From Pseudorhodobacter antarcticus (GTDB taxonomy: Bacteria; Pseudomonadota; Alphaproteobacteria; Rhodobacterales; Rhodobacteraceae), in assembly GCA_945897655.1 (NCBI GenBank), contig CAMDHB010000240.1, positions 1-5,674 on the forward strand: a stretch of 5,674 bases of DNA, in the 5' to 3' direction. The translations under genes and the position numbers were made by a program. The notes under the pieces were generated by a model that saw only the letters and a program-made list of their open reading frames with translations, was not told the origin of the DNA and ran no database searches. Shown piece by piece: positions 1 to 5,633 of this stretch. The first letter of the stretch is position 1, and each line of letters opens with the position of its first letter.

Positions 1-145
1 CTGCACCGCTACGTGATGCTCTACAATCAGCAGCTTCCACAATCAGCCTTGGGCACAAAGACACCCTTGCAAGTGATGAAGGACTGGCACAAACTGAAAC
101 CCGAGTTGTTCAGGAAACAGCCCTACCACCTTCCGGGATGTGACA
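1..145 (+). mobile_element. Right end of an IS481-like insertion sequence (transposase C-terminus)
   Basis: The frame is open from the first base of the window. It encodes the tail of a DDE/integrase-core transposase: a YNQQLPQSAL..TPLQ motif (about nt 22-75), the form of the YN..RPH..L...TP signature at the end of rve domains, then a basic KDWHKLKPELF stretch and a final PYHLPGCD. That ending resembles what I recall of IS481-family transposases, so the family is recognition from memory rather than a search. The GTG at 13 is not a real start, because in-frame codons continue upstream to base 1 and most of the transposase lies outside the window. I place the IS end near 145 because the DNA there reads TGTGACA and IS481-family ends terminate in ACA; the edge could be off by several bases. 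Hand-counted GC of this part is about 52%, lower than the surrounding genes. The left end and target duplication are not visible. Confidence 0.72.
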
Positions 146-855
146 CCTATGTTTATCAGGATACGGCGCTGACCCGGTCCTTTCTGGCCTATGTTGCCAG
201 AAATTCGCGTGGAAATGTGCTTGCGGTTGCGGCGGCGGATGGCGGTCAGTTCAATGAGCACAATTACGGCGGGAGCTATGTGCAACTGACCGCGTTCACC
301 CGCCCGGTGACCAGCGATGCGCCGGAATCGGGGCTCTTTTCCTATCTTGGCAGCTATGTCGGCATCTTTTCGCCCGGGGAATTTGCCGACGGTTCTGACC
401 CACGCCCGCCGGAACTGCGACCGGTGGAGCCTTGGCAGGTCAGGGGCACGGTCCAAGTCAACGGCAGCTTTGCGCATAACATGGTCGAGGGTGGTGTGAC
501 CAACCGGCGGCTGTACACGCAGGATGGCACAAGGATCACCTCGATCGTGATTGATGATGGCAATCCGAGCACGACGGATGATCCGATTGACACGACTTTC
601 TTGACAGGACTAGTTCTGCGCGAAACGACGATCACTGAAAACGGGGCCTTCCTTGGGGACGTCGAGTATTACGGCGCGCCTGACGTCGACAAGGGCGACT
701 TTGGCGGTGCCTTTGGTGGTGTAGGGGCGACCGACGTGGCGGGCGTCCTTTGGGTACATCCGATTAATGGCGAGAACGGCATATGGGAGAGCGGTACATT
801 CAACCTGCCGCGTTGCGGCGTGGCTGGATCGTCGCCCCTGTGCATTCCGCGTTGA
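146..855 (+). pseudogene. 5'-truncated TbpB-like beta-barrel surface protein, fused in frame to transposase tail
   Basis: About 235 residues of a protein resembling the C-terminal beta-barrel of transferrin-binding protein B-like lipoproteins common in Rhodobacteraceae. It shows alternating hydrophobic/polar strands, the VEGGVTNRR strand-turn segment (nt about 484-510), and a glycine-rich GGAFGG..ATDVAGVL motif (nt about 703-747) that is the hallmark of the TbpB-type barrel near its end. The protein ends in a short tail with two cysteines (PRCG and PLC). TbpB-like proteins normally begin with a lipoprotein signal and lipobox cysteine. Here neither exists: the frame continues upstream into the transposase remnant without a stop, and the first internal ATG (481) would remove half of the domain. 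The most economical reading is IS insertion into the gene, with the 5' part displaced outside the window or lost. A transposase-barrel fusion could be translated but would lack an export signal. Its end overlaps the Slam-like gene, which supports the cargo interpretation. Iron or heme-carrier binding is not shown. Confidence 0.68.
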
Positions 856-2261
856 CGCTTGGGCGGTGGGCGGTTGCCAGCCTTCTTGCGCTGTTCCTGA
901 CATTTGACAGCGTCGCGGCGCAGACCTTGACCCTGACGCGCGCCGAGGCGCTTGCCACGGCGCGGCAGGCCTATATGTCTGGGGATCCTGCGCTGACTTA
1001 TGCGATTGCCAGCAAGATTGCGGCCTCTGATCCTTTTGATGTTGAGGCGCTGTTGCTGCTGTCGGCGAGCAATCAGGCGCTGGGCCATGCGGACGACGCC
1101 TTTGTCTTTGGCAAGCGCGCCTGGGCTGCTGCACGGGAAGCCGGCCGCCCGGCAGGGCTGCGCTATGAAATCGCGCAACAAACAGCCCATGCGGCATGGG
1201 AGGCTGGACGGTATCGTGACGCCGTGCACTGGCTGGGGCGGGCGATGAAGCTTGCGCCGGATGAGGCCGCAAAAGAACGGGATGCTGCCAATCAAGCGCG
1301 GGTGGGGGCGCAGATTCGGCTGCGTTTTTCGGGGAACCTGCAGATCAACCCGACCGACAACCTGAACGCCGGGGCCAGGACGGGCCTATTGATCGTGCAG
1401 GATCAGGTGGTGGGGGGCCTGTCTGGTTGGTCAGTCGCGCATGCAGGTGTTCAGACCTTCGGGCAGTTGGGCGCAGAGTATGACCTGGGGGTTAGCCCGT
1501 CAGGACGCGCACGCAACAGCATCGGGTTTGGTCTTTCAGCGACATTGCACAGCTTGATCGCCTCTGAGGCGTTGGCCAACCCGGACCTTGACGCCAGTGA
1601 CCTGGACATGTGGACGGCACGGCTGAACTGGATGCAGGAGCGCTTCTTGGGCGGGACAGCGTTTGCGGGGCTAGGGCCGCTGCAGTTCACGCTGGACGCG
1701 ACGCAAAACTGGTATGCCGGCAAACCCTATTCGCCAAGTTTGCGGGCAGAATTGCGGGTGCCGCTGTCCCGTTCCAACCCGGCGTTGTCACTGACCACCG
1801 CGCTGGAACGACAGTGGCAAGACAGCCCCAGTGGCGTTGTCGATGGGGCGAGCCTGCACCTGCAGGGACAAAAGGCGGTGGCCCTGCCATGGTCCACGGG
1901 ACAACTGACCTATACCTTGGGCGGGGCAATCGTGCGGGGTGGCTGGTCGAACGCGATCTATGACAGTCTGGATGCCAGTCTGATGCTTGATCCGGGTGTG
2001 GCGCTGGGGCCGGTGCGCCCTCAAATCGGGCTGGGCACCTCCTGGCGCGATTACGAGACCTACAGTCTGGGATTTGCCAACGTGACCAAGGGCAGGACGG
2101 ATACCAGCGTTTGGCTGCGCGCCGGATTGCAACTGGAGGGGATAGACCTTGCCGGGATGACACCGACCTTGTCTGTGATGCGGGACATGACCTGGTCCAA
2201 CATCAGCAAATACGAGACGGCGACGACGGCACTTTATTTGGGGCTGGCAGCGGAATTCTGA
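783..2261 (+). CDS. Slam-like outer-membrane protein (TPR + beta-barrel), type XI secretion
   Basis: This 492-residue protein has three visible parts. Residues about 29-46 form a Sec signal core (VASLLALFLTF, then SVAA before Q47). Residues about 54-165 are helical, alanine-rich TPR-like repeats. Residues about 178-492 form an outer-membrane barrel of amphipathic strands, beginning near the INPTDNLN segment and ending in phenylalanine (YLGLAAEF), the usual BAM recognition ending. This is the layout of Slam proteins, which help move lipoproteins or soluble TbpB-type cargo to the cell surface. The adjacent upstream TbpB-like gene fits that role. Slam identity rests on architecture and context, not on a profile search. 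The start is uncertain: ATG 783 has only a weak GCGAG-like ribosome site and gives a long n-region. GTG 840 or TTG 852 (overlapping the upstream TGA as TTGA) would give signal peptides of more usual length. The cargo disruption may leave it without a partner encoded next to it. Alternative: another TPR-barrel porin-like protein. Confidence 0.72.
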   Translation: MGERYIQPAALRRGWIVAPVHSALTLGRWAVASLLALFLTFDSVAAQTLTLTRAEALATARQAYMSGDPALTYAIASKIAASDPFDVEALLLLSASNQALGHADDAFVFGKRAWAAAREAGRPAGLRYEIAQQTAHAAWEAGRYRDAVHWLGRAMKLAPDEAAKERDAANQARVGAQIRLRFSGNLQINPTDNLNAGARTGLLIVQDQVVGGLSGWSVAHAGVQTFGQLGAEYDLGVSPSGRARNSIGFGLSATLHSLIASEALANPDLDASDLDMWTARLNWMQERFLGGTAFAGLGPLQFTLDATQNWYAGKPYSPSLRAELRVPLSRSNPALSLTTALERQWQDSPSGVVDGASLHLQGQKAVALPWSTGQLTYTLGGAIVRGGWSNAIYDSLDASLMLDPGVALGPVRPQIGLGTSWRDYETYSLGFANVTKGRTDTSVWLRAGLQLEGIDLAGMTPTLSVMRDMTWSNISKYETATTALYLGLAAEF

Positions 2262-2310
2262 GCGGCTATTCTGGATGCTCCGCTTGGGGGCAAAACAAAG
2301 GAACCCGCTG

Positions 2311-2739
2311 ATGAAAGTTCGCTATCTGCACACGATGGTTCGGGTCAAGGACCTGGACAAGAGCATCGAATTTTACAACCTGTTGGGGCTGGTCGAAACC
2401 CGGCGGATCGTGAACGAAAAGGGCCGTTTCACGTTGGTGTTTCTGGCACCCGTGGATCAGCCGGAATGCCCGGTTGAGTTGACGTATAACTGGGATGGCG
2501 ATGACGGTTTGCCCAGCGACAGCCGGCATTTTGGCCATCTGGCCTATGCGTTCGATAATATCTATGACATTTGCGCCAAGCTGCAGGCGGCGGGTGTGCT
2601 GATCAACCGGCCGCCGCGTGACGGGCATATGGCCTTCGTGCGCAGCCCTGACAATGTGTCGATCGAGTTGTTGCAGGCGGGCGATGCTTTGGCCCCGGCA
2701 GAGCCTTGGGCCAGCATGGGCAACACCGGGCACTGGTGA
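2311..2739 (+). CDS. gloA: Glyoxalase I family (lactoylglutathione lyase-like, VOC fold)
   Basis: A 142-residue vicinal-oxygen-chelate protein, close to the size of E. coli GloA. It opens with the HTMVRVKDLDKSIEFY segment typical of bacterial glyoxalase I. The four expected metal ligands are all in register: H7, E56 (in VELTYNW), H76 (in GHLAYAFDN) and E119 (in SIELLQ), matching E. coli H5, E56, H74 and E122. GloA isomerises the hemithioacetal of methylglyoxal and glutathione to S-lactoylglutathione in the cytoplasm. The ATG at 2311 is chosen because AAAGGA (2297-2302) lies 8 nt upstream; an in-frame ATG at 2275 would lack this and adds an unrelated 12 residues. The gene starts 49 nt after the Slam-like gene, so co-transcription is possible but a functional link is not evident. 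Its stop codon directly abuts the ribD stop codon. Substrate assignment is less certain than the fold, because some alphaproteobacterial paralogues of this length are only annotated as VOC family. Confidence 0.82.
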   Translation: MKVRYLHTMVRVKDLDKSIEFYNLLGLVETRRIVNEKGRFTLVFLAPVDQPECPVELTYNWDGDDGLPSDSRHFGHLAYAFDNIYDICAKLQAAGVLINRPPRDGHMAFVRSPDNVSIELLQAGDALAPAEPWASMGNTGHW

Positions 2740-3834
2740 TCAGTACGGGCCGCCGCGCCTGTGCCAGATGTGCAGGACATCGTCACCGGTGACCTGCACA
2801 TGAGACAGTTGGTATTCGGGGGCAAACAGGGTGGGCGAACCCGCCAAGGGCCCCACGGCGGGCGTGCCGTTTGACCCGAACACGCGGCCGGCACTGAAGG
2901 CGATGATCTCGGCCGCATGGCCGCCCGCGATCAGCGAGGCGGCCAAGGTGCCGCCGCCTTCGCAGAACACCCGCGTCAGGCCGGCAGAGGCAAGGCGCTG
3001 CAGGGCGTCGTAGATATTGATCCGGCCATCGGGGTCTGTGGCACAGGGGATCAGGGTCAATCCCTTGTCCTGAAGGCCCGTTGGAATGGGTGTCCCCTCT
3101 GCGTGACAGACCCAGACGGGCACGGCGCGGGCGGTGCGGACAAGGCGGCTGTCCGGGGGCAGGCGCAAGTGAGAGTCGATGACGATGCGCAAGGGCTGAT
3201 TGGACATGCCCAAATCGCGGACGGTCAGATCGGGGTCATCAGCCAGAACCGTGCCGATGCCCACCATCACCGCGTCGTGGGTGGCGCGTTGGGCATGGAC
3301 CTGACGCCGCGCTGCTGGTCCGGTGATCCAGCGGCTGGCGCCTGCGGCATTGGCAATTCGACCGTCCAGCGTCACTGCAAGTTTCAGGGTGACATGCGGC
3401 GTGCCGCCCAGAACGCGTTGCAAAAAGCCGGTGTTGGCGGCGCGGGCCGCATCGGCCAGCACGCCCTCGGTCACCGCAATTCCGGCGGCCCGCAGCATGG
3501 CATGACCCCGGCCCGACACGCGGGGGTCAGGGTCTGTCAGGGCGGTGACAACGCGGGCGACGCGGGCGGCAATCAGCGCCTCGGCGCAGGGCGGGGTGTG
3601 GCCGTGGTGGGCGCAGGGTTCCAAGGTGACATAGGCGGTGGCGCCCGTCGCATCACCGGCCTGGGCCAGGGCCATTGTCTCGGCATGGGGGCGGCCGCCG
3701 GGTTGGGTCCAGCCGCGGCCAAGGACGCGGCCGTCGCGGACAAGCACGCAGCCAACTGCCGGGTTGGGCCAGGTTCGCCCCATGCCCCGCGCGCCAAGGC
3801 GGAGGGCATGGGCCATGTGGGCGTCGTCGCTCAC
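2740..3834 (-). CDS. ribD: Bifunctional riboflavin biosynthesis deaminase/reductase RibD
   Basis: This 364-residue cytoplasmic enzyme carries out two successive riboflavin steps: deamination of the diaminopyrimidine intermediate, then NADPH reduction of the ribose side chain. The N-terminal deaminase domain (about 1-145) has the zinc site H50-A-E52 with C74 (LEPCAHHG) and C83 (TPPC), plus the PNPAVGCV segment. The C-terminal reductase domain (about 147-360) has VTLKLAVTLDGRIA, SRWITG, the VGIGTVLADDP..T motif (191-204) and the glycine-rich FCEGGGTLAAS (290-300). The start is GTG at 3834, overlapping the nrdR stop by 4 nt (GTGA). The GAGGA just upstream touches the start codon, too close for normal spacing, so translational coupling to nrdR is likely. 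Starting here aligns the zinc residues with E. coli RibD numbering, whereas ATG at codon 7 would shorten it. Other riboflavin genes are not in the window. Confidence 0.97.
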   Translation of the reverse strand: MSDDAHMAHALRLGARGMGRTWPNPAVGCVLVRDGRVLGRGWTQPGGRPHAETMALAQAGDATGATAYVTLEPCAHHGHTPPCAEALIAARVARVVTALTDPDPRVSGRGHAMLRAAGIAVTEGVLADAARAANTGFLQRVLGGTPHVTLKLAVTLDGRIANAAGASRWITGPAARRQVHAQRATHDAVMVGIGTVLADDPDLTVRDLGMSNQPLRIVIDSHLRLPPDSRLVRTARAVPVWVCHAEGTPIPTGLQDKGLTLIPCATDPDGRINIYDALQRLASAGLTRVFCEGGGTLAASLIAGGHAAEIIAFSAGRVFGSNGTPAVGPLAGSPTLFAPEYQLSHVQVTGDDVLHIWHRRGGPY

Positions 3835-4295
3835 TCCTCGGGCGCGCTGGGGCGGAGTTCGGATACGAAGCGGTCAAAGTCATCCGCCGCTTGGAAGTTC
3901 TTGTAAACGCTGGCAAAGCGGACGTAGGCAACGGTGTCGATACGCGCCAGGCTTTCCATCACAATCTCGCCAATCGTCTTGGACGGGATGTCGGTGTCGC
4001 CAAGGCTTTCTAGCCGCCGCACAATGCCGCTGATCATCTGGTCAATGCGCTCAGGCTCGATCGGGCGTTTCTGCATCGCAATGCGGATCGAGCGTTCCAA
4101 CTTGGTCCGGTCAAAATCCTCGCGCTTTCCGCTCGATTTGATGACCACCAGATCGCGCAACTGGACGCGTTCATAGGTGGTGAACCGGCCCCCGCAGGCC
4201 GGGCAAAACCGGCGACGGCGGATCGAGACGTGATCCTCGGCTGGGCGTGAGTCTTTGACTTGGGTGTCGATGTTCCCGCAGAATGGGCAGCGCAT
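3831..4295 (-). CDS. nrdR: Transcriptional repressor NrdR
   Basis: This 154-residue protein has the normal NrdR length and both of its domains. A zinc ribbon occupies residues 1-45, with C3, C6, C31 and C34 (MRCPFCG and FCPACGGRF) and the basic IRRRR segment. An ATP-cone follows at about 49-139, starting VVIKSSGKREDFDRTKL. NrdR represses ribonucleotide reductase genes according to the nucleotide bound in the cone (ATP/dATP). The ATG at 4295 has a good ribosome site, GAGGGA, 5 nt upstream on the minus strand. The gene is first in a two-gene operon with ribD, an order common in Proteobacteria. The upstream gap contains NrdR-box-like sequences, so autoregulation is plausible though not demonstrated. 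Confidence 0.98.
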   Translation of the reverse strand: MRCPFCGNIDTQVKDSRPAEDHVSIRRRRFCPACGGRFTTYERVQLRDLVVIKSSGKREDFDRTKLERSIRIAMQKRPIEPERIDQMISGIVRRLESLGDTDIPSKTIGEIVMESLARIDTVAYVRFASVYKNFQAADDFDRFVSELRPSAPEE

Positions 4296-4330
4296 GGATG
4301 TCCCTCATTGCCTGTCTCGGGGCTGACCCC

Positions 4331-4346
4331 CCGCTATATGTAGCAA
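4331..4346 (-). promoter_or_regulatory. nrdR: NrdR-box-like sequence 1 at the nrdR promoter
   Basis: The minus strand reads ttgCTACATATAGcgg. Compared with the published NrdR box acaCwAtATaTwGtgt, 9 of 10 core positions agree while the outer flanks agree poorly. It lies just downstream of the candidate -10, where a bound repressor would block initiation. NrdR boxes usually occur in pairs about 31-32 bp apart; no second site is seen at that distance. Confidence 0.42.
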
Positions 4347-4375
4347 GTATAGGGGTTATCCACAGGGAATGACCA
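4346..4375 (-). promoter_or_regulatory. Candidate sigma70-type promoter of nrdR-ribD
   Basis: On the minus strand, TATACT (4351-4346) matches 5 of 6 bases of the -10 consensus. TGGTCA (4375-4370) matches 4 of 6 bases of the -35, with an 18-bp spacer. Transcription would begin around 4335-4340, about 40 nt before the nrdR start codon. Motif matching only; the -35 is weak and no transcript data are available. Confidence 0.45.
4356..4364 (+). promoter_or_regulatory. Perfect DnaA box in the nrdR promoter spacer
   Basis: TTATCCACA, an exact match to the DnaA box consensus TTATNCACA, lies between the candidate -35 and -10 of the nrdR-ribD promoter. DnaA bound here would occlude RNA polymerase. It is a single box with no AT-rich unwinding region or box cluster, so it is not a replication origin. 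It may also be a chance match. Confidence 0.45.
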
Positions 4376-4389
4376 GCATCAAGTAGACA

Positions 4390-4405
4390 CCGCTAGATAT
4401 GGGGC
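4390..4405 (-). promoter_or_regulatory. nrdR: NrdR-box-like sequence 2, upstream of the candidate -35
   Basis: The minus strand reads gccCCATATCTAGcgg, agreeing with 8 of 10 core positions of the NrdR box and sharing the TAGCGG right edge with sequence 1. It is 59 bp away from sequence 1 (centre to centre), not the usual 31-32 bp, which lowers confidence. Confidence 0.28.
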
Positions 4406-4426
4406 CGCAACTGTGGCGGCGCGGAC

Positions 4427-5032
4427 TCAGGGCAGGAAGTGGTTCAGGAGGGCATCGACGACCTGAACCCCCAGCGCATCCGCCTCGGGGTGGGTCAGAC
4501 CGCAGACATCAGTCATGGCGATGTGCTGTTCAAACCCGGTGGCAGACGAGGACAGCGCCATCAGCAGGTGGTGATAGCGCTCCGGGTCCATCTGGTCGCG
4601 CATAGGGGACAGCGCCAGATCAAAGGCCGGAATGCGCCTGCCGCCCCGGGTCAGGGCGCCCTGCCCCCCGGCCCAATTGTCCATCGTGCGGGCAAAGAAC
4701 TGGCGGAAGGCGGCTTCGTGGCGGCGGGGAAAATCGCGGAAATAGAGCGCCGTGCGCTGGACCCTTTCCCGCACGTCGGGGCTGTCGCCCACAATCTGGT
4801 CAGGTGTCAGCACCGCAAGGTCCAACGCCGCCTCGTAGGCCAGGGTACCGGGGTCGGTGAAATAGCGGTAGGCGGTGGCCTTGGATATCCCGGCCCGGTC
4901 AGCTGCGGCCATCACGGTCAACACACCCCCATCGGCGCTGATCTGGCGGGCCGCCTGCAGCAGGGCCGCCCGGGTGCGCGATTTCTGGGCTGCGCGGGGG
5001 TCTTTTGCGGGATCTTGCGACTCGGGTTGCAT
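4427..5032 (-). CDS. TetR/AcrR-family transcriptional regulator
   Basis: This 201-residue protein is typical in length for TetR regulators. The DNA-binding domain spans residues about 17-64: a first helix RAALLQAARQIS, then the helix-turn-helix VMAAADRAGISKATAYRYFTD (40-60) with the characteristic AGISKATAYRYF recognition helix. The rest (about 75-201) is the variable helical ligand/dimer domain, which gives no ligand clue; it is rich in Met, Phe and His. The ATG at 5032 is used because no other in-frame start precedes the HTH; no clear ribosome site lies before it, so translation may be weak or leaderless. It is divergent from the cupin gene, and TetR proteins usually repress the adjacent divergent gene and themselves, so the cupin and perhaps the following hydrolase are the likely targets (inference). 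Confidence 0.92.
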   Translation of the reverse strand: MQPESQDPAKDPRAAQKSRTRAALLQAARQISADGGVLTVMAAADRAGISKATAYRYFTDPGTLAYEAALDLAVLTPDQIVGDSPDVRERVQRTALYFRDFPRRHEAAFRQFFARTMDNWAGGQGALTRGGRRIPAFDLALSPMRDQMDPERYHHLLMALSSSATGFEQHIAMTDVCGLTHPEADALGVQVVDALLNHFLP

Positions 5033-5034
5033 TA

Positions 5035-5069
5035 TGATACTTATGTCTCATTAAGCAACTATCGTATCA
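5035..5069. promoter_or_regulatory. Inverted repeat between tetR-family gene and cupin gene (candidate operator)
   Basis: TGATAC (5035-5040) and its exact inverse GTATCA (5064-5069) are separated by 23 bp, spanning most of the 64-bp divergent gap. Inside lies a smaller imperfect repeat, CTTA (5040-5043) and TAAG (5052-5055). The left arm begins 2 bp upstream of the regulator start codon. Spacing is longer than a simple single-dimer TetR operator, so it may represent two half-sites or two dimers. Confidence 0.42.
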
Positions 5070-5096
5070 CGAAGTCAAACAAGGAGCCAGCACCTC

Positions 5097-5558
5097 ATGC
5101 CCCCCCACCGCAGATTTCACCTGATGGGCAACATCGTGCATTTCCATGTCTTCAGCCACGAGGTTGACGGCAAATACTGTCTGGTCGAGGCCCGTCTGGC
5201 CCCGGGCGCTGGTGCCCCGCCCAACCGGCACGCCGGTGAGGAGGAGGTGTTTACCGTGATGGAGGGGACATTCGACTTTGTCCTGGATGGGAAGCATCTC
5301 GCCGCCGGGCCGGGCGATGTGGTGCGGGTGCCGAACGGGGCCTTGCACCATTTCCGTAACAGCGGCACCAGCCCCGGCCGGTTGATGATCGTGAACGCAC
5401 CGGGGGCGGTGCATGACGCCTTTTTCACCCAATTGGGCGAACCGGTCCCTGAACACAGCTGGGTCTTGCCTCCGCCCGGGCCAGCCCCGGACATCCCGGC
5501 GATGGTCGCCAAGGCGGCGGCTTTGGGTGTTCGCATCGAACTGCCGGGTGGTCCCTGA
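5097..5558 (+). CDS. Small single-domain cupin protein
   Basis: This 153-residue protein has one cupin_2-type barrel. Motif 1 is at residues about 38-57 (PPNRHAGEEEVFTVMEG) and motif 2 at about 71-88 (GPGDVVRVPNGALHHFRN). Candidate metal ligands are H45, E49 or E50, and H84 or H85. The usual first histidine of the H-x-H pair is N43, so metal binding may be altered. A C-terminal extension (about 103-153, proline-rich, then helix) is typical of stand-alone cupins of the quercetin-dioxygenase-like type, whose substrate cannot be predicted from sequence. The ATG at 5097 has AAGGAG (5081-5086) 10 nt upstream. It is divergent from a TetR regulator and 75 nt ahead of a further + strand gene, suggesting a small regulated unit. 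Function is unassigned: it could be an enzyme, a small-molecule sensor or a non-enzymatic binding protein. Confidence 0.88.
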   Translation: MPPHRRFHLMGNIVHFHVFSHEVDGKYCLVEARLAPGAGAPPNRHAGEEEVFTVMEGTFDFVLDGKHLAAGPGDVVRVPNGALHHFRNSGTSPGRLMIVNAPGAVHDAFFTQLGEPVPEHSWVLPPPGPAPDIPAMVAKAAALGVRIELPGGP

Positions 5559-5581
5559 CCAATCACTCAACCGTGAAGCGA

Positions 5582-5594
5582 CAATCGCTGATTG
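5582..5594. repeat. Short perfect inverted repeat after the cupin gene
   Basis: CAATC and GATTG flank a 3-nt GCT centre; with one bulged A (5581) the stem extends by GCG/CGC (5578-5580 and 5595-5597). No T-run follows, so it is not a standard intrinsic terminator. It could be a weak hairpin or a protein-binding site in the leader of the next gene. Confidence 0.35.
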
Positions 5595-5602
5595 CGCCCT
5601 AT

Positions 5603-5622
5603 CCTTTTGGTTATCCCAAAGG
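5603..5622 (+). promoter_or_regulatory. Hairpin covering the ribosome binding site of the downstream gene
   Basis: CCTTTTGG (5603-5610) pairs with CCCAAAGG (5615-5622) across a TTAT loop: seven pairs with one T/C mismatch. The 3' arm includes the first five bases (AAAGG) of the Shine-Dalgarno AAAGGAGG (5618-5625), so folding would reduce access to it. No T-run follows, so a terminator is unlikely. Confidence 0.45.
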
Positions 5623-5633
5623 AGGATTTCACG

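Noticed and set aside
13..855. Treating the whole open frame from GTG 13 as one intact 280-residue gene
   Set aside because: The first ~44 residues are a transposase C-terminus and the frame is open to the window edge; there is no ribosome site or signal peptide, so it is a composite of IS and truncated gene.
2275..2310. Upstream ATG (2275) as the glyoxalase start
   Set aside because: The 12 extra residues do not fit the family N-terminus, and the good ribosome site (2297-2302) serves the ATG at 2311.
2917..3906. Long + strand open frame (329 codons) antisense to ribD and nrdR
   Set aside because: It mirrors the conserved ribD and nrdR genes. Its product is a low-complexity Gly/Ala/Arg-rich sequence with no domain, as expected for an antisense shadow in high-GC DNA.
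4331..4405. Replication origin because of the DnaA box
   Set aside because: Only one box, no AT-rich unwinding region and no origin-associated genes; the site sits inside a promoter.
4404..4420. GCCGC/GCGGC hairpin downstream of the TetR gene as its terminator
   Set aside because: Only 5 bp of stem with a 7-nt loop and no T-run on the minus strand; too weak to call an intrinsic terminator.
4439..5167. Long + strand open frame (242 codons) antisense to the TetR gene
   Set aside because: It lies over a clear TetR gene and runs into the cupin start in another frame; no ribosome site and no recognisable motif.
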